From: Pseudomonadota bacterium | GTDB taxonomy: Bacteria; Pseudomonadota; Gammaproteobacteria; Steroidobacterales; Steroidobacteraceae | Assembly (NCBI GenBank): GCA_016705325.1 | Contig: JADIYJ010000033.1 | Span: forward strand, 1-64,000 | Length of the DNA stretch: 64,000 nt | Direction of reading: 5' to 3' | Shown: in pieces, positions 9,096-18,790 of the stretch | Layout of the letters: the number at the start of each line of letters is the position of its first letter | Position numbering within the stretch: the stretch's first letter is position 1 | Made by a program: the position numbers and the translations under genes | The notes under the pieces: model-generated | The model's database searches: none | What the model was told of the DNA's origin: nothing | What the model saw: only the letters and a program-made list of their open reading frames with translations

Positions 9096-10348
9096 CGTCT
9101 TCGACCATTCCCGTTGGGTCCGGCCGCGTGTGGCGCGCGTGCTGTGCCGTGCTGGCGCTCGTGTCTGGTGCAGCCGGCTGCGTCGTGCAGGACGAGCGCC
9201 CGATGGCGCCGGTCGTCGCGCAGAAGGCAACGGCTGAAATCCCGCAGGCCGAACTGCTCGACGTCGGCATCCGCATGTTCGATCCGAACATCCCGCCGGA
9301 TCCGGTCGAGCAGGAAAAGCTCGGCATCTACCCGGACGTGCGCAAGGCAGAGTCGCGCTACATGCCCGTCCTGCTGCGTGACACGCTCGAAAGCACCGGG
9401 CAGTGGGGGCAGGTGCGCGTGCTCCCGGCCGCAAGCTCGAGCAGCGACGTGAACATCGGCGCGCGGATCATCGAATCCGATGGCAGCGTACTGCGGCTCG
9501 CGGTGACCGTGACGGATGCCACCGGGCGCACGTGGCTGCGCAAGGACTACGAAGGCCTGGCGGACACGCGCGCCTACAAGGACGTGCCGGTCAAGCCGCG
9601 TGACCCGTTCGACAACGTGTACGCGACGATCGCCAACGACCTGCTCGCCGCGCGCAACCAGCTCACCCGGGAGCAGCGCGTGCAGGTGCACCAGGTCGCC
9701 AACCTGCGTTTCGCCTCCGAACTGGCGCCGTATGCATTCAATCCCTACCTGGCGCACGACCCGAAGCGCGGTACCTATGCCATCGCGCGACTGCCGGCAG
9801 AGGACGATCCGGTGGTGCAGCGCATGGACCGCGTGCACGAGCGCGATTACGCGCTGATCGATACGCTGAACGAGCACTACACGAACTTCGGCGAGACCAT
9901 CGACGACGCTTACGTCAACTGGCGCAAGTACTCGCACGAGGAACTCGCGGCGGCAGCCGAGGCGAAACGCAAGGCGCTGACGCGCGGATTGCTCGGCGCC
10001 GCGGCCGTCATCGGCGGCGTCATGGCGGGACAGAACACGAACAGCAGCGCGGGCAATGCTGCCGCGACGGCGGCCGTCATCGGCGGCATCTATGCGTTCA
10101 AGAGCGGCCTCGACATGCGTGCCGAGATCAAGATGCACGACGAGTCGCTGAAGCAGCTCGGCAGCTCGTTCCAGAACGAAGTGCAGCCGAGCGTCGTCGA
10201 CATCGAGGGCCGCACGCTCGAGCTGAAGGGCTCGGCGGAGCAGCAGTACGCGGAATGGCGGCGTCTGCTGCGCGAGTTGTACGAGAACGAGACGGGCCTG
10301 CCGGCGACGACGGCGGAAACCACGCGACCAGCCACCGGCAAGCGCTGA
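9092..10348 (+). CDS. Lipoprotein with internal hydrophobic glycine-rich hairpin
   Basis: This 418-residue protein starts at a GTG overlapping the preceding stop (GTGA), which implies translational coupling. The lipobox VSGAAGC gives a lipidated Cys near residue 30. The first half (residues ~50-200) resembles an assembly-type lipoprotein fold with the stretch DVNIGARIIESDGSVLRLAV. Residues ~290-345 hold a long charged helix (EELAAAAEAKRKALTRG) and then two short Gly/Ala-rich hydrophobic segments (GLLGAAAVIGGVMAG and AAATAAVIGGIYAFKSG), a possible membrane-inserting hairpin. The C-terminus is a charged helical region. It lies 10 bp before the kinase gene. No known family was recognised. Together with the other lipoproteins it probably forms the outer part of the envelope complex. 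Confidence 0.75.
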   Translation: MTSSTIPVGSGRVWRACCAVLALVSGAAGCVVQDERPMAPVVAQKATAEIPQAELLDVGIRMFDPNIPPDPVEQEKLGIYPDVRKAESRYMPVLLRDTLESTGQWGQVRVLPAASSSSDVNIGARIIESDGSVLRLAVTVTDATGRTWLRKDYEGLADTRAYKDVPVKPRDPFDNVYATIANDLLAARNQLTREQRVQVHQVANLRFASELAPYAFNPYLAHDPKRGTYAIARLPAEDDPVVQRMDRVHERDYALIDTLNEHYTNFGETIDDAYVNWRKYSHEELAAAAEAKRKALTRGLLGAAAVIGGVMAGQNTNSSAGNAAATAAVIGGIYAFKSGLDMRAEIKMHDESLKQLGSSFQNEVQPSVVDIEGRTLELKGSAEQQYAEWRRLLRELYENETGLPATTAETTRPATGKR

Positions 10349-10358
10349 GCCCAGACCG

Positions 10359-12667
10359 ATGACGAACAGGACGACGCTCGCAGGCGGGCAGGTCGTGGCT
10401 GCGCGGTACGAGCTCACGCGGCCGCTCGCCGCCGGGCACGACGGCGCGACCTGGCTCGCGCGGGATACCCATGCCAGCCGTGACGTCGTGCTGCGTTTCC
10501 GGGCGGCCGACGACGTCGCCGGTGAACGCATCCGCGCCGTCGTCGATCACGCGACGCTGCTCGCGCCGCTCGCCACGCACGACACGGTCGATGAATCGTT
10601 CGATGTCTTCGAATATCTCCCGGGCGGCGAGATCGGCCGCCTGCGCGGGCGTCCGTGGACGTTGATCGCGCGCCGGCTGCTGCCGGTGATCGAAGCGCTG
10701 TCGCAACTGCATGCGGCGGGATGGGTTCACGGCGATCTCAAGTCGGCCAACGTGGTGCTCGACGGCGATGGCCGGCCGCGACTCGTCGACCTCGGCAGCG
10801 CGCGCAGGATCGGCTCGACGCAGCCGGCCGGCGCGTCGCCGTATTCGACCAGTCCAGAGCGGCTGGACGGCGCCGCTGCCGCCGTGGCGGACGACATTTA
10901 CGCCCTCGGCGTGCTGTTCTACGAACTCGTGAGTGGGCATCCGCCCTTCTACCCGGACGTCACGCCTGCGCGCGTGCATGAAGAGATCCCGCCCCCGGTT
11001 GCCGGCAGGCCGGATCCGCCCGGGGCTTTCAGCGCCCTGGTCGCGCGCTGCCTCGCCAAACGACCCGCTGACCGGCCGGTCTCCATGCGCATCGTGCACG
11101 AGGAGCTGCACCTGCTGCTCGAGACGGCGCCGGCTGAAGCGGTATCGACCGTTGCACCTGGCATTGCGACGTGGCAGCCGCGTCTGCCCGCCGATGCCCT
11201 GCCCGTGCAGCCGCAATGGCACCGCAGCAAGGGCGACGCGCCCTCGGCAAAGTCGCTGCGCAGCGAAGGCTTCCGCCGCGGCCTGCTGGTCGGCGCGATG
11301 GGTCTGGCGCTTGCGGCGGCCGGCTTTACCTTCTTCGTCCTGCCCGGCCTCGTTGGTTCGCAGACGCCGGCACCAGACCTCCAGCGGCTCCCGCGGCCGC
11401 GGCGCCGGCAGCGAAACCGGTCGCGGATTTCGAACGCCTCGCGGCATTGAAGCGCACGGCGGAGGAGCGCCGCGGTCCGCTGCCGGCGCGCCTGCAGCGA
11501 CTCGAGCAACGGGACGTTGCCACCTGGGGTGGGTCGTCGTACGCGCAGGTCCGCAACGACCTGGCTGCTGGCGATGCGGCGATGACCGGACGCGAATTCG
11601 AGACCGCGCTCGCGCATTTCGACGCAATGGCACGCGGGCTCGACCAGCTCGAGCAGCGACTGCCCGCAGTGATCCGCACCAGGCTGGCGGATGCGCAGGC
11701 CGCGTTCGCTGCGGGTCGCGGCGCCGAGGCGCAGGAAAAGTACGCGGCAGTGCTGAAAGTTGCGCCCGACGATGCCGCCGCGCGCAGTGGCATCGCCCGC
11801 TCGCGCGTGCTCGACGAAGTGCTGCGCGAAACGGCGGTCGGTGCGCGTGCCGAGCAGGCAGGCGAGGTCAGTGCCGCAATCGCGGCGTACCAGCGTGCGC
11901 TGAAGCTCGATCCGGCGACGACCGTGGCGCGCGCAGGCATTGCACGACTCGGCGCACGCGAGGCCGACGACGCCTACGCCACGGCGATGGCGCAGGCCAT
12001 GGCCGCGTTGGCGCGTCGCGACTACGCCACGGCGCAGAGCGCGTTCGAGCGGGCCGGACGCATCCGGCCCGGCACGCCGGAAGTCGCCGATGGGCTGCAG
12101 CAGATCCGCCGCGCCACCGAAACGAAGTCGCTGACCGCCATCGTCGAGCGCGCCGCCGCGGCCGAGCGCGCGGAGCAATGGTCGCAAGCGCTTGCGCTGT
12201 ACGGCGAGGCGCTCAAGGTCGAGCCGGCGCTGCGGCCCGCACAGGAAGGGGTCGAGCGTGCGGAGCCGCGCGCGATGATCGATGCCGAGCTGCAGTCGTT
12301 CATCGACAAGCCCGAACGGCTCTACAGTCCTTCCGGCCGGGACATCGCGCGCAACGTGCTCGAGCGCGCCGCCCGTGTGTCGACGCAGGGCACGCGGCTG
12401 CAGGCCCAGCAGGCGCGGCTGTCCGAACAGTTGCGGCAGGCCGAGACGCCGGTCAAGGTGGCGCTGGCGTCCGATAATGCGACGGACGTGCAGATCTACC
12501 GGATTGGTAAGCTGGGGCTCTTCGAACACCGGGACCTCGAGCTGCTGCCGGGCCGCTATACCGTGGTGGGCACACGCCAGGGTTATCGCGACGTGCGCAA
12601 GGAACTGAACCTGCTGCCGGGTGCGCCGCCGTCCACGCTCGTGGTCCGCTGCGAGGAGCCGATTTGA
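10359..12667 (+). CDS. Membrane-anchored Ser/Thr kinase-like protein with periplasmic TPRs (one frameshift)
   Basis: Residues ~15-275 form an Hanks-type kinase domain. The catalytic loop is HGDLKSANV (His124, Asp126, Asn131) and the metal motif is VDLGSA (Asp144), with an APE-like SPER near 165. The glycine loop is degenerate (LAAGHDGATWLA) and the beta-3 lysine position is Arg46 (VVLRFR), so catalysis may be weak or absent. A transmembrane helix follows at ~308-330 (VGAMGLALAAAGFTFFVLPG). One base shift near 11380 then joins a periplasmic region: an Ala/Pro linker, a coiled coil, several TPR-like helical pairs and a PEGA-like C-terminal domain (ELLPGRYTVVGTRQGYRDVR). Joined length is ~768 residues. 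The stop overlaps the next start (TTGA). The likely role is to pass cytoplasmic phospho-signals to, or sense, the periplasmic part of the complex. Confidence 0.8.
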
Positions 12668-15159
12668 GTGCCACCGAACTGATCCTGCGCGATCCGCTGG
12701 GCGAGCGCGCGCTGTCGGCTGCGGATTTTCCCGTGAGTGTCGGCGGGCCCGGGCACACGATCGTGCTGCCGGGAGCGGGTGCGGATACGCTCGCCTGGCT
12801 TGCGCTGCACGACGGCCAGCTGTTCCTGCAGCCGGCGGCAGGTCGCGAACCCCCGCTCTGCAATGGCGCGCCCGTGTCGCGTCCGACCTGGCTGCATGAA
12901 GGTGACATCGTCGACGTCGCGCGTGGACGACTGCGCATCGGTGCGCGCGATGGCCGGCGCATCCTCGACGTCGAGGATGGCAGCGGCGGCAACCTGACCG
13001 TTCCTCCCGCAGCGCCGCTGGTCGACGTCGTCAGCGGCGGTGGTGACGACGGCGACGAGCGCATCGACGCCGTTGCGTTCCGTCGGCCTGCGGCGCAAGC
13101 GGCGTCCGATCGACGCATCGGGCCATGGCTGGGCGGCGGCTTGCTCCTCACGGTGCTGGGGTGGGCGATGTGGTTCTTCGCGACCGGGCACGTCGTGAAG
13201 ATCGATGTTGCGCCAGCGGACAGCGCAATCCGTTTGCACGGCGGACTCGTCTTGCCAGTGGGCGGCAACCACTTCGCGCGTCCAGGCGAGTACACCGTCG
13301 AGATCCGGCGCAAGGGCTATGCATCCCTGCGCGCGCCGATCAAGGTCACCGACGCGCAGAACCAGTCGTTCCGTTACCGGCTGGCGAAGCTCCCGGGCAT
13401 CCTGCAGGTGCAGACGCCGGTCGCTGCCCGCATCAGCGTCGCAGGCAGGGACGCCGGCGCTGCGCCCGGCGAGATTCGGCTGCCGGCCGGCCGTCACGAG
13501 TTGCTCGTCACTGCGCCGCGGCACCTGCCGTTCAGGGCGACCGTGGACATCCATGGCATGGAGCAGCGGCAGCTGCTGACGGCAGAACTCGTCGCCGCGT
13601 GGGCTCCGGTCACGGTGCTGACCGAACCTGCCGGCGCCACGGTGCTGGTGGACGGCGCTGCGCAGGGCGCGACGCCCGCGCAACTCGAGCTCGATGCCGG
13701 CACGCATCGCATCGAACTGCGCCAGGCCGGATTCAAGGCCTGGGTGACCGATGTGCAGGTGGTCGCGAACCAGCCGCAGACGCTGGGCCCGCTGCGGCTC
13801 GGCCTGCCCGACGGCACGCTGGTCGTGCGCACCGATCCGGTGGGCGCCAGCGTCAGTGTGGGTGGTGCATTTCGTGGCCGTTCGCCGGTCACGCTCGACG
13901 TGCGGCCCGACGTCGCGCTGGCGCTGGTGGCGTCGCGCGAGGGCTACGAACCCGGGACCACGCAGTTGACGCTGGGAGCGGGTGAGCGTCGCGAAGTGCA
14001 GTTGTCGCTGCAGCCGATCTTTGGCGAGGTCACCGTAATGGCGGAGCCGGCGTCCGCCGATGTGTTCGCCAACGGTCGCGCGGTCGGCAGGTCCGGGCAG
14101 ACCATCAAGCTGCCAGCCGCGCGCACCGACATTGAAGTGCGCCTGGCAGGATTCCGCTCCTATCGAACGGCAGTCACTCCGCGCCCCGGCCTGCCGCAGG
14201 TGCTGAACGTGCGGCTCGAAGCCGGGCGGGGCGCGACCGATGCGCCGCCGGCGACGGTTGCCGCAGCGGCAGGCGGTGCAGCCGTCGCAGGCGCCGCGAG
14301 CGGCGAAGGCGCGACCGCGTCGTCGCAAGCGCTCACGCCGACGACCCGCACCAAGTCCGGCGCCGAGTTGCGGCTGCTCGGGCCCGCGAGCTTCACGATG
14401 GGCAGCCCGCGCCGCGAATCCGGTCGCCGCGCCAATGAATCGCAGCGCGCAGTGGAGCTGAGGCGGCGCTTCTACCTGGCGACGCGTGCAGTCACCAACG
14501 GTGAATTCAAGCAGTTCCGCACCCAGCACCGTTCGGGTTTCGTCGGGCAGAACACGCTCGAGCTCGAACACCAGCCCGTGGTCAACGTGACGTGGCAGGA
14601 TGCGGCCGAGTACTGCAACTGGTTGAGCCTGCAGGACGGCCTGCCGCCGGCCTACCAGTCGCAGGGCGGCAAGCTGGTGCCCACGCAGCCCGTCACGATG
14701 GGTTACCGGCTGCCGACCGAAGCCGAATGGGAATGGGCGGCACGAGCGAATCGCGATGGTTCACTGCGGAAATACCCATGGGGTGACGCGCTGCCGGTGC
14801 CGGCGGGCGCGGGCAACTTCGGCGACCGCCGGGCGCAGCCGCTGCTGCAGACGGTCCTCGCAGACCTCGACGATGATTACCCGGCCACGGCACCGACCGG
14901 CTCGTTCGCACCGAACCCGCTCGGGTTCTACGACCTGGGCGGCAACGTCGCGGAATGGACGACGGACCTCTACGCGGTGCAACCTGCGAGCAGCACGGTG
15001 GTCGTCGATCCGCTGTCCGCCGCGCCAGGCAACATGCACGTCATCCGCGGCTCGAGCTGGCGTCACGCCACCGTGACGGAGCTGCGGGCTGCCTACCGGG
15101 ATTCAGGCAACGGCCGGCGTGACGACGTCGGCTTCAGGATCGCACGCTATGCCGAATAG
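12664..15159 (+). CDS. FHA-like / transmembrane / PEGA repeats / sulfatase-modifying-factor-like protein
   Basis: This 831-residue bitopic protein starts at a TTG that overlaps the kinase stop (TTGA). Residues ~1-110 look like a degenerate FHA domain. A helix at ~151-172 (LGGGLLLTVLGWAMWFFATG) crosses the membrane. Five PEGA-like beta repeats follow at ~178-520; clear examples are TVLTEPAGATVLVDGAAQG and TVMAEPASADVFANGRAVG. After an Ala-rich linker, residues ~560-830 are a formylglycine-generating-enzyme (SUMF1/EgtB/PvdO) fold: FTMGSPRRESGRRANE, YRLPTEAEWEWAARAN, GFYDLGGNVAEWTTD, VIRGSSWRHATVTELRAAYR. The region where true FGEs carry catalytic cysteines has none, so a binding role is likelier than catalysis. 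Topology places FHA in the cytoplasm, PEGA and FGE fold in the periplasm. It is the central scaffold candidate of the operon. Confidence 0.85.
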   Translation: MSATELILRDPLGERALSAADFPVSVGGPGHTIVLPGAGADTLAWLALHDGQLFLQPAAGREPPLCNGAPVSRPTWLHEGDIVDVARGRLRIGARDGRRILDVEDGSGGNLTVPPAAPLVDVVSGGGDDGDERIDAVAFRRPAAQAASDRRIGPWLGGGLLLTVLGWAMWFFATGHVVKIDVAPADSAIRLHGGLVLPVGGNHFARPGEYTVEIRRKGYASLRAPIKVTDAQNQSFRYRLAKLPGILQVQTPVAARISVAGRDAGAAPGEIRLPAGRHELLVTAPRHLPFRATVDIHGMEQRQLLTAELVAAWAPVTVLTEPAGATVLVDGAAQGATPAQLELDAGTHRIELRQAGFKAWVTDVQVVANQPQTLGPLRLGLPDGTLVVRTDPVGASVSVGGAFRGRSPVTLDVRPDVALALVASREGYEPGTTQLTLGAGERREVQLSLQPIFGEVTVMAEPASADVFANGRAVGRSGQTIKLPAARTDIEVRLAGFRSYRTAVTPRPGLPQVLNVRLEAGRGATDAPPATVAAAAGGAAVAGAASGEGATASSQALTPTTRTKSGAELRLLGPASFTMGSPRRESGRRANESQRAVELRRRFYLATRAVTNGEFKQFRTQHRSGFVGQNTLELEHQPVVNVTWQDAAEYCNWLSLQDGLPPAYQSQGGKLVPTQPVTMGYRLPTEAEWEWAARANRDGSLRKYPWGDALPVPAGAGNFGDRRAQPLLQTVLADLDDDYPATAPTGSFAPNPLGFYDLGGNVAEWTTDLYAVQPASSTVVVDPLSAAPGNMHVIRGSSWRHATVTELRAAYRDSGNGRRDDVGFRIARYAE

Positions 15160-15460
15160 AAGAGAACGACGCTCCACTCCCGTGTCGCTGGCACCGCTGA
15201 TCGGCCTGACGATCCTCGCCGCCGGCCTGGCGTTCGCGCAGCAGAACCTGCCGGCGTCGACAGCTGCGCCGGCGGAGCCGGCGGCCACCGAACCCGCTGC
15301 GGGCGCGCAAGCCGGTGGTGACGACGAGGCCGCAGCGGCCAAGGCGGGTGACGCAGCGCCGGCGGCCAAGCCCGTTGCCGCGAAGGGTTCGCCGCAACAT
15401 TTCGAGCCCACCGAAAAAGTCCGTCCCGACTTCGACGTCGCCTTTCCCGTCGACATCTGA
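15149..15460 (+). CDS. Small exported Ala/Pro-rich protein of the operon
   Basis: This 103-residue protein begins at an ATG inside the end of the preceding gene (11-bp overlap). It has a Sec-type signal (LAPLIGLTILAAGLAFAQQN) and a disordered Ala/Pro/Glu-rich middle. The short conserved-looking end reads FEPTEKVRPDFDVAFPVDI. The FEPTEKVRPD-type tail is a likely docking peptide. No enzymatic domain is present. Its position between the PEGA/FGE protein and the ExbB-like channel suggests a periplasmic connector. Function is otherwise unknown. Confidence 0.65.
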   Translation: MPNRRERRSTPVSLAPLIGLTILAAGLAFAQQNLPASTAAPAEPAATEPAAGAQAGGDDEAAAAKAGDAAPAAKPVAAKGSPQHFEPTEKVRPDFDVAFPVDI

Positions 15461-15480
15461 CCTACAGGCCCCAGCGCACC

Positions 15481-16279
15481 ATGAAGAAGTTCAAGACCAG
15501 CGAGTTCATGTTCGAGGTCTTTTCGCTGATCGTCATCGTGATCATCGTGCAGGGCTTCTACGCCACCGTCGTGCGCCCGCAGGCAGCGGCGGTTGCCGCC
15601 AGCGACGCGGCGCAGATGGCAAAGGACCCGAACTTCGCTCCGGCGCGCAACTTCTACATCATCATCAAGGACTACGAGCAGGAGGTATGCTTCATGCTCG
15701 CGCTCTGGTCCGTGGCGATCATGGGGTACAAGGGGTTCTCGCTGCGGCGCGGCCAGAGCCTGCTCGGCGCGGACCTGCTGCGGCTGCCGGAAGGCATGAA
15801 GATCCTGCCCGAGGATTCGCGCGACTACGCGCGGCAGGTCGAGGCCCTGCCCGACGACATGCGCGGCGAGCTGCTGCCGCGCGCGCTGATGAGCGGCCTG
15901 CACCGGTTCGGCGCCACGCGCAACATCCAGGACGTTTCGTCGGCAATCCACGACACCTGCGAACTCGAGTTCGGCCGGCTCGACGCGGAGCTCGCGATGG
16001 TGCGCTACGTCGCGTGGGCGATTCCCCGCCATCGGCTTCATCGGCACCGTGCGCGGCATCGGTGAAGCGCTGCAACAGGCGCACAAGGCGGTCGAAGGCG
16101 ACGTGTCGGGCGTGGTCGCCGGCCTCGGCATCGCCTTCAATTCGACGCTCGTTGCGCTGGGCCTGAGCATTCTCGTGATGTTCATGCTGCACCAGATCCA
16201 GTTGCGCCAGGAGCGCGCGGTGCTCGACACCGAGGCGTTCCTCGACGAAAACGTCGTGCGCCAGATGATGGTGAGATAA
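15481..16279 (+). CDS. MotA/TolQ/ExbB-like proton channel protein (one frameshift)
   Basis: The ATG at 15481 opens a membrane protein with helices at ~11-32 (FEVFSLIVIVIIVQGFYATV) and ~68-85 (EVCFMLALWSVAIMGYKGF) and a long cytoplasmic segment. The MotA/TolQ/ExbB core AIGFIGTVRGIGEALQQA and GLGIAFNSTLVALGLSILVM then follows. The core lies one frame off; a surplus C near 16024 (WAIPC-GCC) restores it, giving ~265 residues ending at 16279. In TolQ, ExbB and MotA this core surrounds the ion path and pairs with a single-helix partner carrying an essential Asp (TolR, ExbD, MotB). No normal ExbD or TolR follows. Instead two VWA proteins with an ExbD-like helix lie 1.4 kb downstream, and I infer they are the partners. 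Confidence 0.83.
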
Positions 16280-16290
16280 GCGGCCGCGCC

Positions 16291-17703
16291 ATGAGCCTGC
16301 TTGCGGTCGAACTGAATGACGCCGGACTGCTGCTCGCGCGCACGGGCGACGACGGCAACCCCGTGCTCGTCGGCGAAGAAAGCCCGGGACTCGCGGTGCT
16401 GCACGAGGGTCGCGTCCACGTGGGTGGCGACGCCGTGCGACGCTACCGCATCGCGCCGCTGCACGCGCAGAACCGTTTCTGGCAGGCGCTCAGCCTGGAC
16501 GCGTTGCCGTGGTCCGCCCGCGGCATCGCAACGGCAGCCGATCTTGCGCACGCGCACCTGTCTGCCCTGCTCACGGCGGAAGCACGCCACGGTGCGGACG
16601 AGTTGCTGCTCGCGGTGCCTCCCGGCTATACGCGGGAGCAGCTTGGCCTGCTCGTCGGCGTCGCCAACGAATGCGGCGTGTCGGTGCGTGGCCTCGTGGA
16701 TGCCGGACTCGCCGCGGTCGCCACGGTCGCGCCGGCGCCCTGCCTGCTGCACCTCGACCTGCAACTGCATCAGGCGTCGGCGACGCTGCTCGAGGCGTCA
16801 CGCGCCGAAGGCACGTTGCGGCGGACGCGCTACGAGTTGCTGCCCGGCGCCGGCGTGCTCGCCTTGCGGCAGGTGATGGCCGAGAGCATCGCAACGGCGT
16901 TCGTGCGCGAGACGCGGTTCGATCCGTTGCACCAGGCGGCGTCCGAGCAACGCCTGCACGACTTGCTGCCGCCCTGGCTGCAGGCGCTCGCCACGGCCGA
17001 CGCGATCGCGGCCGAGATCGAGCTGGGCTCGACGACGCACCGCATTTCACTCACGCGCGCGCAGCTCGAAGCGGCCGTGGAACGGCTGAGTGACGACATC
17101 CTGCGGCTGGTGCAGGCAGCGCGTCCACCTGGCGCAGCCCTGCATCTGTGCTTTTCGCCGCGTGTTGCATCGATCCCCGGCCTGGTCGGCCGGCTCGCCG
17201 CGTTGCGGGACTGCGTCGTCGTCGAGCTGGCACAGGGGGCGCCGGCCATCGGAGCATTGCGCGCAGCCGTAGCCATCGTCCGTGCCGCGGACGCGATCGC
17301 GCTGGTGCACCGATTGCCGCTGGCGGATGCCCAGGACTCGACGGATACCGCCGAACCGACGTCATTTGCGGTCCCTGCCGCTGCAGTTCCGACGCACGTG
17401 CTGTTCCGCGGGCGCGCCTGGCCGATCAGCGCGGTGCCGCTGTCGCTCGGTTGGTCGGTGGGTGCCGCGCCGCGGGTCCTGACCCTGCCCGCCGGTATCG
17501 CCGGCGTGTCGCGTTCCCACTGCACGCTCGAGCTGCGTGACGGCCAGGCCTGTGTCGTCGATCACAGCACCTATGGCACGTTCGTCAACGACGAGCGCAT
17601 CGGCGGCCGGCTTGCGCTGCAGGTGGGTGACGTGCTGCGACTCGGCGCGCCGGGCGTTGCGCTCGAACTGATCCGCGTGCTGCAGGACCATGGCGCGGCG
17701 TAG
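16291..17703 (+). CDS. Hsp70/actin-like ATPase fused to a C-terminal FHA domain
   Basis: This is a 470-residue soluble protein. Residues ~1-340 follow the Hsp70/actin-type plan in reduced form: an N-terminal strand with LLAVELNDAG, a central ELLLAVPPGYTREQLGLLVG block comparable to the Hsp70 VPAYFND region, then VDAGLAAVATV and LHLDLQLHQASATLLE where Hsp70 binds phosphate. Residues ~390-465 are a canonical FHA domain: GVSRSHCTLEL supplies the Ser-Arg-Ser-His phosphothreonine-binding loop and STYGTFVNDERI the conserved Gly-Thr and Asn. FHA domains bind phosphothreonine, so the likely partner is a target of the operon kinase. It starts 11 bp after the ExbB-like gene and its end overlaps the first VWA gene by 14 bp. 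It should be cytoplasmic. Confidence 0.8.
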   Translation: MSLLAVELNDAGLLLARTGDDGNPVLVGEESPGLAVLHEGRVHVGGDAVRRYRIAPLHAQNRFWQALSLDALPWSARGIATAADLAHAHLSALLTAEARHGADELLLAVPPGYTREQLGLLVGVANECGVSVRGLVDAGLAAVATVAPAPCLLHLDLQLHQASATLLEASRAEGTLRRTRYELLPGAGVLALRQVMAESIATAFVRETRFDPLHQAASEQRLHDLLPPWLQALATADAIAAEIELGSTTHRISLTRAQLEAAVERLSDDILRLVQAARPPGAALHLCFSPRVASIPGLVGRLAALRDCVVVELAQGAPAIGALRAAVAIVRAADAIALVHRLPLADAQDSTDTAEPTSFAVPAAAVPTHVLFRGRAWPISAVPLSLGWSVGAAPRVLTLPAGIAGVSRSHCTLELRDGQACVVDHSTYGTFVNDERIGGRLALQVGDVLRLGAPGVALELIRVLQDHGAA

Positions 17704-18790
17704 AAAAAAGTTCGACATCTTCAGCATGTCCTTCCTGGACACGATCTGCTGTGCCTTCGGCGCGATCGTGCTGCTGTACATGATCCTGAACGCGGCAGGC
17801 AACAAGGCGTTCAAGAACGAGACGTCCGAACTGCGCGCCGAAGTGAACAGGCTCGAGGAGGAGGTGCTGCAGGGTTTTGCCGACCTCGTCGTGCTGCGCA
17901 ACAGCCTGAAGACCACGACGACCGAGGCCGCGCGTGCCGAAGGGCTGTCCGACCGCGTGCTGCAGGAAACCGCAAAGACCAGGGAGCAGCTCGCCGATGC
18001 GGACAAGACGACGGTCTCACGCCGCGAGGCGATCGAGAAGCTGAAGGCCGACTTGAAGCAGATCGACGAGGAGAAGCGGCGTCTCGCCGCCGGCACGCCG
18101 GAGCCCGGCAAGCCGGGTAACCGGGTGAAGGGCTTCGTCGGCACCGGTGATCGTCAGTACCTGAGCGGCCTCAAGCTCGGCGGCGAGCGGATCGTCATCC
18201 TCGTCGACGTTTCGGCGAGCATGCTGGACGAAACTGTCGTCAACGTGATCCGGCTGCGCAACATGTCGGAGACGCGCCGGCTGATGTCGGCAAAATGGCG
18301 GCGCACCGTGGCCACCGTCGACTGGCTGATGACGCAGATTCCGCCCAAGTCGAAATTCCAGGTGCTCGCGTTCAACGTGAAAGCGTGGCCGGTGGTGCCG
18401 GGCAGCAACGGGCGCTGGCTCGACGGCGGCGATGCGCAGGCGCTGACCGACGTCGTCGTGAACCTGCGCCGCACGGTGCCCGCGGACGGCACGAGTCTCG
18501 AGAATGCGTTCACGCTGCTGAACTCGCTGAATCCCGCGCCCGACAACGTCTTCATCATCACCGACGGCCTGCCGACGCAGGGCGCCACGCCGCCGGCCAT
18601 CCGCAAGACGATCGATGGTGACGGGCGCCTCAGGTTGTTCGAGCGCGCGCTGGCCAGGTATCCCAACCGCGTGCCGGCGAACGTGATCCTGATGCCGATG
18701 GAAGGGGACCCGGCGGCGCCTGCTGCGTTCTGGACGCTGGCCCGTCGCACCAACGGCTCGTTCCTGATACCCGCCAGGGACTGGCCATGA
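17690..18790 (+). CDS. VWA protein with ExbD-like N-terminal transmembrane helix (first copy)
   Basis: This 366-residue protein has a short basic N-terminus and then the segment FSMSFLDTICCAFGAIVLLY, a single helix with Asp17 at its cytoplasmic edge. That arrangement parallels ExbD/TolR (PFIDVMLVLLIIFM) and MotB, where the equivalent Asp carries the proton. A periplasmic coiled coil follows (residues ~40-125, many Glu/Lys/Leu), then a von Willebrand factor A domain with the MIDAS motif DVSAS (Asp173) in RIVILVDVSASM and the strand NVFIITDGLPTQG near residue 285. It starts inside the end of the Hsp70-FHA gene, and its stop overlaps the next start (ATGA). VWA domains bind protein partners through a metal ion; the predicted job is a moving periplasmic arm driven by the ExbB-like channel. 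Confidence 0.85.
   Translation: MARRRKKFDIFSMSFLDTICCAFGAIVLLYMILNAAGNKAFKNETSELRAEVNRLEEEVLQGFADLVVLRNSLKTTTTEAARAEGLSDRVLQETAKTREQLADADKTTVSRREAIEKLKADLKQIDEEKRRLAAGTPEPGKPGNRVKGFVGTGDRQYLSGLKLGGERIVILVDVSASMLDETVVNVIRLRNMSETRRLMSAKWRRTVATVDWLMTQIPPKSKFQVLAFNVKAWPVVPGSNGRWLDGGDAQALTDVVVNLRRTVPADGTSLENAFTLLNSLNPAPDNVFIITDGLPTQGATPPAIRKTIDGDGRLRLFERALARYPNRVPANVILMPMEGDPAAPAAFWTLARRTNGSFLIPARDWP

Noticed and set aside
8258..10531. Minus-strand 757-codon frame opposite the operon lipoproteins
   Set aside because: Pro/Arg-rich shadow of the Gly/Ser-rich lipoprotein and its neighbour; no domain and no ribosome-binding site.
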